A stretch of DNA of 64,000 bases, taken from contig NZ_JBHTKL010000001.1 of assembly GCF_042675915.1 (NCBI RefSeq), positions 1 through 64,000 of the forward strand, read 5' to 3'. The translations under genes were made by a program, and so were the position numbers. Positions 1-7,653 of the stretch are shown one piece after another. A model generated the notes under the pieces. The model saw only the letters and a list, made by a program, of their open reading frames with translations, was not told the DNA's origin and did no database searches. This DNA is from Thalassobacillus_A hwangdonensis (lineage in GTDB: Bacteria; Bacillota; Bacilli; Bacillales; Halobacillaceae). The stretch's first letter is position 1, and the number at the start of each line of letters is the position of its first letter.

Positions 1-60
1 CGAGGTGGAAGCGTGGTGACACGTGGAGCTGACGGATACTAATCGATCGAGGACTTATCT
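1..60 (+). rRNA. rrl: 23S rRNA, 3' end (partial)
   Basis: The first 60 bases match the conserved 3' terminus of Bacillus 23S rRNA, including the stretch gacggatactaatcgatcga followed by ggacttatc. The rest of the gene lies before the window. A 5S gene and a tRNA cluster follow in the usual Firmicutes rRNA operon order. Confidence 0.93.
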
Positions 61-205
61 ATATGATGATTCGCGAAAAGACACGATATGTTGAATGGCT
101 GCACTTATCTAGTTTTGAGGGTTTATGAAAAAAGTTTAAATTACCCCTTGAAATTTTAAGAAAAGGTTAATATAATATACCTTGTCCTTAAAAAAAGCAT
201 AAAGG

Positions 206-319
206 TTTGGTGGCGAAGGCGGAGAGGTCACACCTGTTCCCATGCCGAACACAGCAGTTAAGTTCTCCAGCGCCGATGGTAGTCGGGTTTACCCCCGTGA
301 GAGTAGGACGTCGCCAAGC
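206..319 (+). rRNA. rrf: 5S rRNA
   Basis: About 114 nt with the conserved 5S core (cccatgccgaacacagcagtt, cgccgatggtagt, gagagtaggacg) and paired ends tttggtggcg and cgccaagc. It lies about 145 nt after the 23S end and 35 nt before the first tRNA. Ends are estimated to within a few bases. Confidence 0.95.
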
Positions 320-354
320 TTTTATATTAAACATGATATACTTATTAACATTGA

Positions 355-429
355 TCCACCGTAGCTCAGTGGTAGAGCAATCGGCTGTTAACCGATCGGT
401 CGCAAGTTCGAATCTTGCCGGTGGAGCCA
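355..429 (+). tRNA. tRNA-Asn(GTT)
   Basis: Complete cloverleaf with acceptor tccaccg, anticodon loop ctgttaa, T-loop gttcgaatc and an encoded CCA. First of fifteen tandem tRNAs downstream of the rRNA operon. Confidence 0.96.
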
Positions 430-430
430 T

Positions 431-523
431 GGAGAGCTGTCCGAGTTGGCCGAAGGAGCACGATTGGAATTCGTGTAGACCGTTACCACGGTCTCGAGGG
501 TTCGAATCCCTCGCTCTCCGCCA
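431..523 (+). tRNA. tRNA-Ser(GGA)
   Basis: Class II tRNA of 93 nt with a long variable arm; acceptor ggagagc pairs with gctctcc; anticodon GGA; encoded CCA. It begins two bases after the preceding tRNA. Confidence 0.95.
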
Positions 524-531
524 TTACATCT

Positions 532-606
532 GGCCCGTTGGTCAAGTGGTTAAGACACCGCCCTTTCACGGCGGTAACACGGGTTCGAATCCCGTACGGG
601 TCACCA
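532..606 (+). tRNA. tRNA-Glu(TTC)
   Basis: Acceptor ggcccgt pairs with acgggtc; anticodon loop ctttcac gives TTC; encoded CCA. Confidence 0.95.
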
Positions 607-615
607 CTTCATATT

Positions 616-691
616 GGAGGATTAGCTCAGCTGGGAGAGCACTTGCCTTACAAGCAAGGGGTCGCAGGTTCGAACCCTGCATCCTCCACCA
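616..691 (+). tRNA. tRNA-Val(TAC)
   Basis: Acceptor ggaggat pairs with atcctcc; anticodon TAC; standard T arm; encoded CCA. Confidence 0.95.
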
Positions 692-734
692 TCATATACT
701 ATTGTAAGATCTCCATGAATGAGATTTACATTAT

Positions 735-811
<77 letters not shown>

Positions 812-843
812 AATTATTTCAGCATTATACATTATTATAAAGT

Positions 844-920
844 GGTCCGGTAGTTCAGTTGGTTAGAATGCCTGCCTGTCACGCAGGAGGTCGCGGGTTC
901 GAGTCCCGTCCGGACCGCCA
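844..920 (+). tRNA. tRNA-Asp(GTC)
   Basis: Acceptor ggtccgg pairs with ccggacc, anticodon GTC, encoded CCA; 77 nt. Confidence 0.95.
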
Positions 921-933
921 CTTTACATAACTT

Positions 934-1009
<76 letters not shown>

Positions 1010-1022
1010 TCTTTTCTGATTC

Positions 1023-1098
<76 letters not shown>

Positions 1099-1115
1099 TT
1101 GATATTTATTATCGT

Positions 1116-1201
1116 GGAGGGATAGCGAAGTTGGCCAAACGCGGCGGACTGTAAATCCGCTCCCATCGGGTTCGTAGGTTCGAGTCCTACTCCCTCCACC
1201 A
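1116..1201 (+). tRNA. tRNA-Tyr(GTA)
   Basis: Class II tRNA of 86 nt with a long variable arm; acceptor ggaggga pairs with tccctcc; anticodon GTA; encoded CCA. Confidence 0.95.
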
Positions 1202-1206
1202 TACAT

Positions 1207-1280
1207 AGGGGTATAGTTTAACGGTAAAACTACGGTCTCCAAAACCGTCAATGTGGGTTCGATTCCTACTACCCCTGCCA
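1207..1280 (+). tRNA. tRNA-Trp(CCA)
   Basis: Acceptor aggggta pairs with tacccct, anticodon loop ctccaaa gives CCA, terminal CCA encoded; 74 nt. Confidence 0.95.
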
Positions 1281-1289
1281 TTGAAACGT

Positions 1290-1366
1290 GGCGGTCGTGG
1301 CGAAGTGGTTAACGCACCGGATTGTGGTTCCGGCATTCGTGGGTTCGATCCCCACCGGTCGCCCCA
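1290..1366 (+). tRNA. tRNA-His(GTG)
   Basis: Includes the extra 5' G (G-1) opposite C73 that marks bacterial tRNA-His; anticodon GTG; encoded CCA. Confidence 0.94.
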
Positions 1367-1378
1367 TTTTTCTATTAA

Positions 1379-1453
1379 TGGGCCATAGCCAAGCGGTAAG
1401 GCAACGGGTTTTGGTCTCGTCATGCCCAGGTTCGAATCCTGGTGGCCCAGCCA
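1379..1453 (+). tRNA. tRNA-Gln(TTG)
   Basis: Acceptor tgggcca pairs with tggccca, anticodon TTG, encoded CCA. Confidence 0.95.
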
Positions 1454-1462
1454 ATTCAATAA

Positions 1463-1537
1463 GCGGAAGTAGTTCAGTGGTAGAACACCACCTTGCCAAG
1501 GTGGGGGTCGCGGGTTCGAATCCCGTCTTCCGCTCCA
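1463..1537 (+). tRNA. tRNA-Gly(GCC)
   Basis: Acceptor gcggaag pairs with cttccgc, anticodon GCC, encoded CCA. It is distinct from the isolated tRNA-Gly(TCC) at 12094. Confidence 0.95.
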
Positions 1538-1559
1538 GTTCTATTTCTAGGAGTACCAG

Positions 1560-1633
<74 letters not shown>

Positions 1634-1644
1634 AGAAACAACAT

Positions 1645-1726
1645 GCCGGTGTGGCGGAATTGGCAGACGCGCACGACTCAAAATCGTGTTCCTTCGGGAG
1701 TGCCGGTTCGACCCCGGCCACCGGTA
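1645..1726 (+). tRNA. tRNA-Leu(CAA), no encoded CCA
   Basis: Class II tRNA with a long variable arm; acceptor gccggtg pairs with caccggt; anticodon CAA. Unlike the fourteen preceding genes, the discriminator A is followed by tcg, so CCA must be added by the CCA-adding enzyme. It is the last gene before the cluster terminator. Confidence 0.93.
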
Positions 1727-1747
1727 TCGAATAGGTCGAAACTGACT

Positions 1748-1786
1748 AAGAAAAGTCACTGTGCTACAGTGGCTTTTCTTTTTTTT
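1748..1786 (+). terminator. terminator of the rRNA-tRNA operon
   Basis: A 15-bp stem (aagaaaagtcactgt with acagtggcttttctt) closes a 3-nt loop and runs into a U tract. It ends the tRNA cluster. Confidence 0.92.
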
Positions 1787-1855
1787 GTGTTTTCCTTAAA
1801 GCAATTAATTGTAAAGGATCAAATTCCGTTATACCATATTAGAAAAGGATAAAAA

Positions 1856-1865
1856 GGGGGGGGGG
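1856..1865 (+). repeat. 10-G homopolymer in the ribosome-binding region
   Basis: Ten consecutive G follow aaaaa and lie three bases before the ATG at 1869. The tract serves as the purine-rich Shine-Dalgarno region of the next gene. Homopolymers of this length can change length during replication and would then alter SD-to-start spacing. Confidence 0.8.
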
Positions 1866-1868
1866 CAC

Positions 1869-2285
1869 ATGCAGATGGATACATATAAAGAGGCTCAGAT
1901 GCTTGAGCATTTCGAACGCTTCGAAAAGAGTTTGACTATGTTGGATAACTACATGCATGCTCGGTTGGATGATCCGATTGAACAAGCGGGGTTCATACAT
2001 TTTTTTGAAGTTACCTATGAACATGCTTTAAAAGTGATTTTCAGCCACCTGGATAGTAAGGGAATTCCGGTAGATACAGTACGTGCTGCCATGAAACAAA
2101 GTGGTGAACTTCCTTTCTTAAATGATGTTCGAGCGTGGTTGAAGATGGATAATAGAAAGAAATTAGCCTATTATGTTTTTACGGATAAAGTGAGGTTGGG
2201 GTTAGTAAAGGATATAAAAGATGTATATCAGCCTGAGATGAACCATTTACATTCACAAGTAAAAAGTCATTACTTCAGCTCTTAA
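1869..2285 (+). CDS. HI0074-like nucleotidyltransferase substrate-binding protein (orphan)
   Basis: A 138-residue, mostly alpha-helical soluble protein. The pattern RFEKSLTMLDNYM, then FEVTYEHALKVIFSHL, an AMKQSGEL segment and a WLKMDNRKKLAYY segment resembles the HI0074 / NTase substrate-binding four-helix family. That family is usually encoded beside a minimal nucleotidyltransferase as a toxin-antitoxin-like pair. No nucleotidyltransferase gene is adjacent: the upstream neighbour is tRNA-Leu and the downstream one an aminotransferase. The start follows a run of ten G that acts as the ribosome-binding site; a second ATG lies two codons in. The family call rests on pattern recognition only. 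Confidence 0.6.
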   Translation: MQMDTYKEAQMLEHFERFEKSLTMLDNYMHARLDDPIEQAGFIHFFEVTYEHALKVIFSHLDSKGIPVDTVRAAMKQSGELPFLNDVRAWLKMDNRKKLAYYVFTDKVRLGLVKDIKDVYQPEMNHLHSQVKSHYFSS

Positions 2286-2293
2286 ATGTCTTC

Positions 2294-2325
2294 AAAGCTC
2301 TCTTCTTATAAGAGAGCTTTTTATG
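2294..2325 (+). terminator. intrinsic terminator
   Basis: Stem aaagctctct with agagagcttt, short loop, then ttttat; nine bases after the stop of the HI0074-like gene. Confidence 0.88.
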
Positions 2326-2430
2326 ATTATTTAAAAACTCAAGTTGACAAAAAATTTAGAAAACTGTAAAAAGAGTATATGAGATAGGTTTTAAGTTGAA
2401 GAAGAAAATAGTAAATTAGGAGGTTTCCCT

Positions 2431-3813
2431 GTGATAAATAACCTTTCAATGGATAAGTTGACTCCAGTTCAATTAGCAGAATTAGACAGAAAGCATTTTC
2501 TTCATCCTACCACAAACCCAAAGGCGCATGCAGAAAATGGTCCAAAGGCGATGTTTTCAGAAGGAAAAGGGATCTACGTAAGTGAGATGGAGGGAGTACC
2601 GTATATTGACGGGGTTTCGATGCTTTGGAATGTTAATATTGGTCATGGAAATCAGGAGATTGCTGAAGTGGCTAAGGAGCAAATGTCCAAACTTGCTTAC
2701 AGCTCTTCTTTCAACGGATTTTCCAATGAACCAGCAGTCCGCTTAGCTGAGAAACTGGCAACATTAGCCCCAGGTAATTTGAATTCTGTCTTTTTCACTT
2801 CTGGAGGGTCGGAATCCAATGATACGGCCTTTAAATTAGCAAGGTTTTACTGGGAATTAAATAGGAAACCTCTTAAGCGTAAAATCATTGCCCTTGGTAA
2901 TTCATATCATGGTGTAACGATTGCAGCACAAACAGCTACTTCCATACCAAATTTCCACAGCTTCACGAATTCGAAGATCAAGGAAGTTTTTCATGCCAAA
3001 CCTCATTTAACTGAATGTGAACGAGGCGATAAGAACCATCCTGATTATGAAGGCTGTATCAGAGATATTGTAGAAAAAGAGGGAGCAGATACGATTGCTG
3101 CAGTAATTATGGAACCTGTGCAAGGGGCTGGAGGGGTGCATATCCCACCTGAAGGCTATATGGCTGCTGTTCGTAAACTTTGCGATGATTTCAATATACT
3201 GTTGATAGCTGATGAAGTCATTACTGGTTTCGGTAGAACAGGGACGATGTTCGGCAGCGAAAACTGGGAAGCAATACCCGATTTGTTATGCTTCGCAAAA
3301 GGTGTCACCAGCGGCTATGCTCAGCTTGGGGGTGTAATGCTCAGTCAGAATGTCCGTGATACGATCGTAGAATATGAGGAAGTGTTAAGTCACGGTTTCA
3401 CCTACAGTGGTCATGCAACATCTTGTGCAGTAGCGCTGAAAAATATTGAAATCATTGAACGGGAGAACCTGGTGGCTAATGCGAAAAACATGGAAGTAAA
3501 ATTGAAAGCGGGACTGGAATACTTAAGTGAGAAACATAAAATTGTTACAAAACCAAGAGCAATCGGACTCCTGTCCGCAATTGACCTGTATCAAGATCCT
3601 GCGAATAATGTTCCCTTTGAAGAGGGTGTAATGGCTGCAGCTAAGGTTTGGGAAGCTTGTTTCGAAAGAAAACTGATTGCACGTCCAATACGCTTCGCTA
3701 AAGGGATGAACACCATAGCACTTGCTCCTCCGCTCATTATTAATAATCAGCAAATTGAGGACGTAGTAGGAATATTGGATGATGCCATTTCTGAATTTAG
3801 CAAGAGTTTGTAA
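2431..3813 (+). CDS. class-III PLP-dependent aminotransferase
   Basis: A 460-residue cytosolic fold-type I, class-III aminotransferase that moves an amino group from an omega-amino acid or amine to a keto acid. The cofactor phosphate site GSES lies near residues 125-128. The motif LLIADEVITGFGRTG places the pyridine-binding Asp at 261, and the Schiff-base Lys is K290 in CFAKGVTSGY. The GTG start is chosen because it sits 8 nt after a strong AGGAGG; an in-frame ATG lies six codons later without such a site. The gene is monocistronic between two terminators. The substrate is not readable from sequence: omega-amino acid:pyruvate or putrescine/GABA-type enzymes are the nearest subfamilies. Confidence 0.85.
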   Translation: MINNLSMDKLTPVQLAELDRKHFLHPTTNPKAHAENGPKAMFSEGKGIYVSEMEGVPYIDGVSMLWNVNIGHGNQEIAEVAKEQMSKLAYSSSFNGFSNEPAVRLAEKLATLAPGNLNSVFFTSGGSESNDTAFKLARFYWELNRKPLKRKIIALGNSYHGVTIAAQTATSIPNFHSFTNSKIKEVFHAKPHLTECERGDKNHPDYEGCIRDIVEKEGADTIAAVIMEPVQGAGGVHIPPEGYMAAVRKLCDDFNILLIADEVITGFGRTGTMFGSENWEAIPDLLCFAKGVTSGYAQLGGVMLSQNVRDTIVEYEEVLSHGFTYSGHATSCAVALKNIEIIERENLVANAKNMEVKLKAGLEYLSEKHKIVTKPRAIGLLSAIDLYQDPANNVPFEEGVMAAAKVWEACFERKLIARPIRFAKGMNTIALAPPLIINNQQIEDVVGILDDAISEFSKSL

Positions 3814-3846
3814 TAAATTGAACCGACTATTAAAACATTTGAAAAG

Positions 3847-3882
3847 TGCCTGCAGACCTTCTTGTACTGCAGGTGTTTTTTG
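3847..3882 (+). terminator. intrinsic terminator
   Basis: Stem cctgcag with ctgcagg followed by tgtttttt; downstream of the aminotransferase. Confidence 0.82.
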
Positions 3883-3993
3883 TCATCTATTTAGTTAGCT
3901 AGTAAAATGAAAATGCGCGTCTTTATGAACTGTTAACACTATTTACACGCTAGTTAGATGAGTAACTATTATTGTTGAAAGGAGAGGTTGCAC

Positions 3994-4902
3994 ATGTTCC
4001 TGCAATCAATGAAAAATTACTCTGCACACTTTCTTCTTGCTGTTGCCCTTGTTTTAGGATTGACTGGGTGCGGTACCAATGGAGAGGGAGATAATAGTGC
4101 TCAATCCGAACAAGTGGAGCAACAGTTAAGTGAGACGCCTTCGGTAGACGAAGAAAACAACTCTGACGAAGAGCCCGTAGATGATGAAGATGCGAAAAAT
4201 GAAAAGACTACGGAACAATCATCTGGAACTCCATCAGATGACGATAAACAGGTAGAAAAAGGTGACGTGGATGCAACGGTAGTGAATGTCGTGGATGGCG
4301 ATACGATCGATATCCTGGTGGAAGGCAAAGAAGAGAGGGTTCGGTTACTGCTCGTTGACACCCCAGAAACAGTCCATCCAGAAAAGCCGGTCCAACCGTT
4401 CGGACATGAGGCAAGTACATACGCCGAAGAAGCGTTGAACGGGGAAGATGTACGAGTTGAATATGATGGTCCGGAGCGGGATCATTACGGACGCTTGTTA
4501 GCTTATATATGGGTTGATGGGATGAACTTCAATCAGCTGCTGATCGAAGAAGGACTTGCCAGATATGCCTATGTTTATGACCCACCTTACACGCATGCTG
4601 CATCGATGAAAGACGCTGAGAAAGAAGCGCAGCAACAAAGTAAAGGGATTTGGAGCATCGAAGGATATGTAACGGAAGAAGGATTTGTTTCTGAGGAGCA
4701 GTCAGCAGAAGCACCCTCAAGTGAATCTGATGACTATTCAGGAGAGCTTCCATACGATCCGAATGGTCCTGACCGGGATTGTGGCGACTTTTCCAGTCAG
4801 GATGAAGCCCAGGCATTTTATGAAGCGGCAGGCGGTCCAGCATCAGACCCACATGGTCTTGATGGAAACGACAATGATGGGATTGTTTGCGAGAGTCTAT
4901 AA
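3994..4902 (+). CDS. thermonuclease-domain lipoprotein with C-terminal Excalibur domain
   Basis: Predicted extracellular, membrane-anchored nuclease of 302 residues. A signal peptide ends in lipobox LTGC near residue 25. An acidic, low-complexity linker (about residues 28-85) leads to a staphylococcal-nuclease (SNase) domain with RLLLVDTPE and ERDHYGRLLAYIW carrying the catalytic Arg/Asp/Glu pattern. The C-terminus is an Excalibur calcium-binding module (DRDCGDF to GLDGNDNDGIVCE). The start is set at ATG 3994, six bases after AGGAGAGG; the TTG two codons upstream is too close to that site. SNase lipoproteins of this type degrade extracellular DNA, with calcium as the likely cofactor. The acidic linker fits a surface protein in salty medium. 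Confidence 0.9.
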   Translation: MFLQSMKNYSAHFLLAVALVLGLTGCGTNGEGDNSAQSEQVEQQLSETPSVDEENNSDEEPVDDEDAKNEKTTEQSSGTPSDDDKQVEKGDVDATVVNVVDGDTIDILVEGKEERVRLLLVDTPETVHPEKPVQPFGHEASTYAEEALNGEDVRVEYDGPERDHYGRLLAYIWVDGMNFNQLLIEEGLARYAYVYDPPYTHAASMKDAEKEAQQQSKGIWSIEGYVTEEGFVSEEQSAEAPSSESDDYSGELPYDPNGPDRDCGDFSSQDEAQAFYEAAGGPASDPHGLDGNDNDGIVCESL

Positions 4903-4912
4903 CTATGGAGAG

Positions 4913-4950
4913 GCAGGTATCCTAGGGATACCTGCTTTTGTCGTTTTTTA
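4913..4950 (+). terminator. intrinsic terminator
   Basis: A 10-bp perfect stem gcaggtatcc with ggatacctgc and a 3-nt loop, followed by ttttgtcgttttt. Confidence 0.9.
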
Positions 4951-5039
4951 AGGGAATAAACGAGTGGTTTGTCGTGTTATAGGGTTTTCGCACAGTGTAA
5001 ACAGGTTAAATACTTGAATATAGAGAGGAGAGTGGGAAC

Positions 5040-5363
5040 GTGAGCAAGCAGCATCGACTGGTGAGGGACAATGTCCCGAATATATTGAAGGGGCTTGGAA
5101 AAACGATTAAAACACGGGAACTGAATGGAATAGAATATCGAGCTTCTCTGAAGAAGAAGTTGGAGGAAGAGGTTGAGGAATATTTGAATGCATCAGACAA
5201 CCGGCAGGCACTGACGGAACTTGCGGATATGCTTGAAGTCATCTACGCATTGTCCTACTCTCATGGAGCTTCCATCGAAGAACTTTACCATACCCGCGAA
5301 CATCGAAGGAAAGAAAAAGGCGGATTCAAAAAACGTACCCTGTTAATAGATATCAAAGATTGA
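5040..5363 (+). CDS. MazG-superfamily nucleotide pyrophosphohydrolase (phosphoribosyl-ATP pyrophosphohydrolase-like)
   Basis: A 107-residue all-alpha protein beginning KQHRLVRDNVPNIL, as in the short house-cleaning family often annotated phosphoribosyl-ATP pyrophosphohydrolase. The metal-binding pattern is visible as LKKKLEEEVEEYL (E-x3-E type) followed by ALTELADMLEVIYAL (E-x2-D type). Such proteins hydrolyse non-canonical nucleoside triphosphates; there is no his operon nearby, so a histidine-biosynthesis role is unlikely. The GTG start is preceded by gagaggagag. Ends convergently with the aldehyde dehydrogenase across a long inverted repeat. Confidence 0.78.
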   Translation: MSKQHRLVRDNVPNILKGLGKTIKTRELNGIEYRASLKKKLEEEVEEYLNASDNRQALTELADMLEVIYALSYSHGASIEELYHTREHRRKEKGGFKKRTLLIDIKD

Positions 5364-5380
5364 TTAGTGTCGTTTAAAGA

Positions 5381-5440
5381 AGAGGGGCGTGGAAATGGCC
5401 TAATTCCCTCAGGGAAGTTAGTCATTTTCACGCCACCTCT
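5381..5440. repeat. 60-nt near-complete inverted repeat between convergent genes
   Basis: The sequence from agaggggcgtgg to ccacgcc-like and cctct arms folds on itself almost entirely, with about 25 pairs, a few mismatches and a one-base turn at attccct c agggaa. It lies between two convergent stop codons. It lacks a clear U tract on the plus strand, so it may be a bidirectional terminator or a small mobile palindrome remnant. Confidence 0.7.
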
Positions 5441-5471
5441 AGTTCCTAAAGGCGACCTGTTTTATCCTCAC

Positions 5472-6911
5472 TTAAAAAGCATGGTTCATACTGATGAACT
5501 TCATGTGGACCATCTCTTTGATCGCATATTTGATCCCCTCATATCCATATCCTGAAGACTTCAATCCACCATATGGCATATGATCGAACCTTAGCGTAGG
5601 TATATCATTGATCAGCACTTGGCCGACTTCCAATTCATGAGCAAAGCGGAATGCTTGTGGGAGGTGATAAGTGAAGACTCCTGCATTCAATCCGTAAGTA
5701 GAGGCGTTCATCTGCTTCAAACCTTCTTCCGCATCAGGGACGCCATTGACAATGACGACTGGTCCGAAAACCTCTTCACAGGAAAGTTTAGCGTCTGCAT
5801 CTACATTTGTAAGAATTGTCGGTGTCACACCATTCTCCTGTTTAGATCCACCGGTAATCAGCGTAGCACCACCTTCGACTGCCTCATCAATCCATTGGAG
5901 AACACGTTCCTGTGACTTCTCATCTATCAGTCCGGACATGTCGGTAGCAGCATCAAATGGATCACCATAGGTCAACGCTTCGGCTGCTTTTTTGAAATGG
6001 TTCAAAAATTCGTCCTTGATTGATTCATGAACGTAAATTCTCTGAGTACTGATACATACCTGACCATTGTAGGAAAAAGCTCCGACAGCAGCTTTCTCAG
6101 CAATTTCATCAAGACGGTCTTTGACGGATTCGTCGATATAAAGGGCAGAATTGTTACCCAATTCGAGCGTGATTTTTTTCAATCCGACTTGTGATTTAAT
6201 CAGTTCTCCCACTTTTGGACTTCCTGTGAACGTGATTTTTGCTACTGCTGGATGGTCGATCATCACTTTCCCTAAACGAGGGCCATCTCCCGTAATTACT
6301 TGGAATGCATCTTCTGGCAGGCCAGCATCGGTGAAAGCTTCAGCTAAGAGCATGGAAGATAACGGGGTCTTCTCAGCTGGTTTAACAATGATAGTATTGC
6401 CAGCTGCAAGTGCAGGACCGACTTTATGCGATACGAGATTAAGTGGGAAATTGAACGGTGTGATTGCACCTACAACGCCGATCGGCTGATAGATTGTATA
6501 TGCATCACGGCCGGCACCACCTGGCGCAGCATCAAGTCGGATCGATTCCCCTTCCATTTTCTTCGCTTCGATTGCAGCGAATTTCAGGGTCTGCACCGTT
6601 CGGTCGACTTCACCTAATGCAAAACGGATCGGTTTACCAGATTCCAGTGTTATTGTCTTTGCAAAAGTTTCTTTCTGGTCCGCAATGATGCTGCTTGCTT
6701 TTTCCAGTATGTCGGAACGTTCAGCAGAGGTCAGCCGCTTCATCGTTTCAAATGCGACAGCCGCCTTCTCGATTGCAACTTCCATTTCCTCGTTAATGCT
6801 TTCTTTTATTTCCGTAATTTGCTCCCTTGTGTGTGGATTGAAGATGGGGTAGGTATCCCCTTCGTTCGTTGGTGGTGTGGCAAAATCTTTCAACTCTGAA
6901 AAAGCTATCAT
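5472..6911 (-). CDS. NAD(P)-dependent aldehyde dehydrogenase
   Basis: A 479-residue cytosolic ALDH-superfamily enzyme oxidising an aldehyde to its acid. Visible motifs: TPFNFPLNL with the oxyanion Asn (N154), GNTIIVKPAE with cofactor Lys (K177), FTGSPKVG, LELGNN with the general-base Glu (E250) and GQVCIS with the nucleophile Cys (C286). The start is set at ATG 6911, nine bases after AAGGAGA; the GTG at 6920 abuts the ribosome-binding site. The gene follows the Lrp-type regulator on the same strand with a 119-bp gap, so they may be co-transcribed. The substrate is unknown; the closest relatives seen by eye are lactaldehyde/semialdehyde-type enzymes. A paralogue is encoded at 40502. Confidence 0.87.
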   Translation of the reverse strand: MIAFSELKDFATPPTNEGDTYPIFNPHTREQITEIKESINEEMEVAIEKAAVAFETMKRLTSAERSDILEKASSIIADQKETFAKTITLESGKPIRFALGEVDRTVQTLKFAAIEAKKMEGESIRLDAAPGGAGRDAYTIYQPIGVVGAITPFNFPLNLVSHKVGPALAAGNTIIVKPAEKTPLSSMLLAEAFTDAGLPEDAFQVITGDGPRLGKVMIDHPAVAKITFTGSPKVGELIKSQVGLKKITLELGNNSALYIDESVKDRLDEIAEKAAVGAFSYNGQVCISTQRIYVHESIKDEFLNHFKKAAEALTYGDPFDAATDMSGLIDEKSQERVLQWIDEAVEGGATLITGGSKQENGVTPTILTNVDADAKLSCEEVFGPVVIVNGVPDAEEGLKQMNASTYGLNAGVFTYHLPQAFRFAHELEVGQVLINDIPTLRFDHMPYGGLKSSGYGYEGIKYAIKEMVHMKFISMNHAF

Positions 6912-7030
6912 TCCATTCACTCTCCTTACCGAATTGCTTACTTAAAAGTTTACTAGAAAATCAGGGTAGATTGACTTCCCAAAGTGTCAACTATATTAGG
7001 ATTGTATTGGACATTAGTTAAAATGGTTGG

Positions 7031-7498
7031 TTACAGCTTCAGACCGCTTCTACTTTTGAATCTGCGAAGAAGAATGTGGGATTCCACCCTGGTTATTCCT
7101 TCAAGTGCATACAATTCATTATTCACAAACGATTCCAGCTCTGTAAAATCACCGACTAGTACATGCATATGCAGTGTACTCGGCCCGGTCATTTGATAGC
7201 AGCTGGCAACATTCGGATTATTAGCAAGGTTTTCTGCCACCTCCACAAGGGCACGAGGTTCACAATCGACTTCAAAAAAGGCTGAGACACCTTTCCCTAC
7301 CTTCTCGCTGTTGACGATACAGCTGAACTTTTCAATGACGCCTGCTTCCATCAGCTGATTCACTCTCGAACGGACAGCGACTCTGGAGAGGTCAAGTTCT
7401 TTGCTGATGTCTGCATAGGACATCCGTCCATCTTCCACTAAAAGTTCAATGATGCGTTTATCGGTGTCGTCGATTTTAGCTCGATCTTTACGTTCCAT
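7031..7498 (-). CDS. ywrC: Lrp/AsnC-family regulator, YwrC-like
   Basis: A 155-residue one-domain-plus-RAM regulator. The N-terminal HTH (KIDDTDKRIIELL, SYADISKELDLSRVAVRSR) is followed by an alpha-beta RAM domain (YQMTGPSTLHMHVLVGD) that normally binds amino acids and forms octamers. The ATG at 7498 is preferred, after GGAGGT; the upstream TTG overlaps that site. It is divergent from ywrD-ywrB-ywrA. In Bacillus subtilis, ywrC (chrS) lies beside the same three genes and controls the chromate transporters, so the same role is inferred here. The shared 155-bp divergent promoter region supports control of both directions. Confidence 0.82.
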   Translation of the reverse strand: MERKDRAKIDDTDKRIIELLVEDGRMSYADISKELDLSRVAVRSRVNQLMEAGVIEKFSCIVNSEKVGKGVSAFFEVDCEPRALVEVAENLANNPNVASCYQMTGPSTLHMHVLVGDFTELESFVNNELYALEGITRVESHILLRRFKSRSGLKL

Positions 7499-7653
7499 AG
7501 ACACGACCTCCAATAGATTAAATGTCTTTATTTTTTTGTCAGAATATTTTATAATCTATACTTATACTATCATTTGTTAATTAAAAATACATGATTATCC
7601 TTCAAATGTTAAGTGAAGTGTAGCATCTATTAAACTGAAAAGGGGATTTATTT

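Noticed and set aside
4101..4361. Ser-rich ORF antisense to the nuclease lipoprotein
   Set aside because: Mirror of the acidic linker; no ribosome-binding site.
5367..5555. 62-codon plus-strand ORF after the MazG-like gene
   Set aside because: It runs through the 60-nt palindrome and into the 3' end of the convergent aldehyde dehydrogenase.
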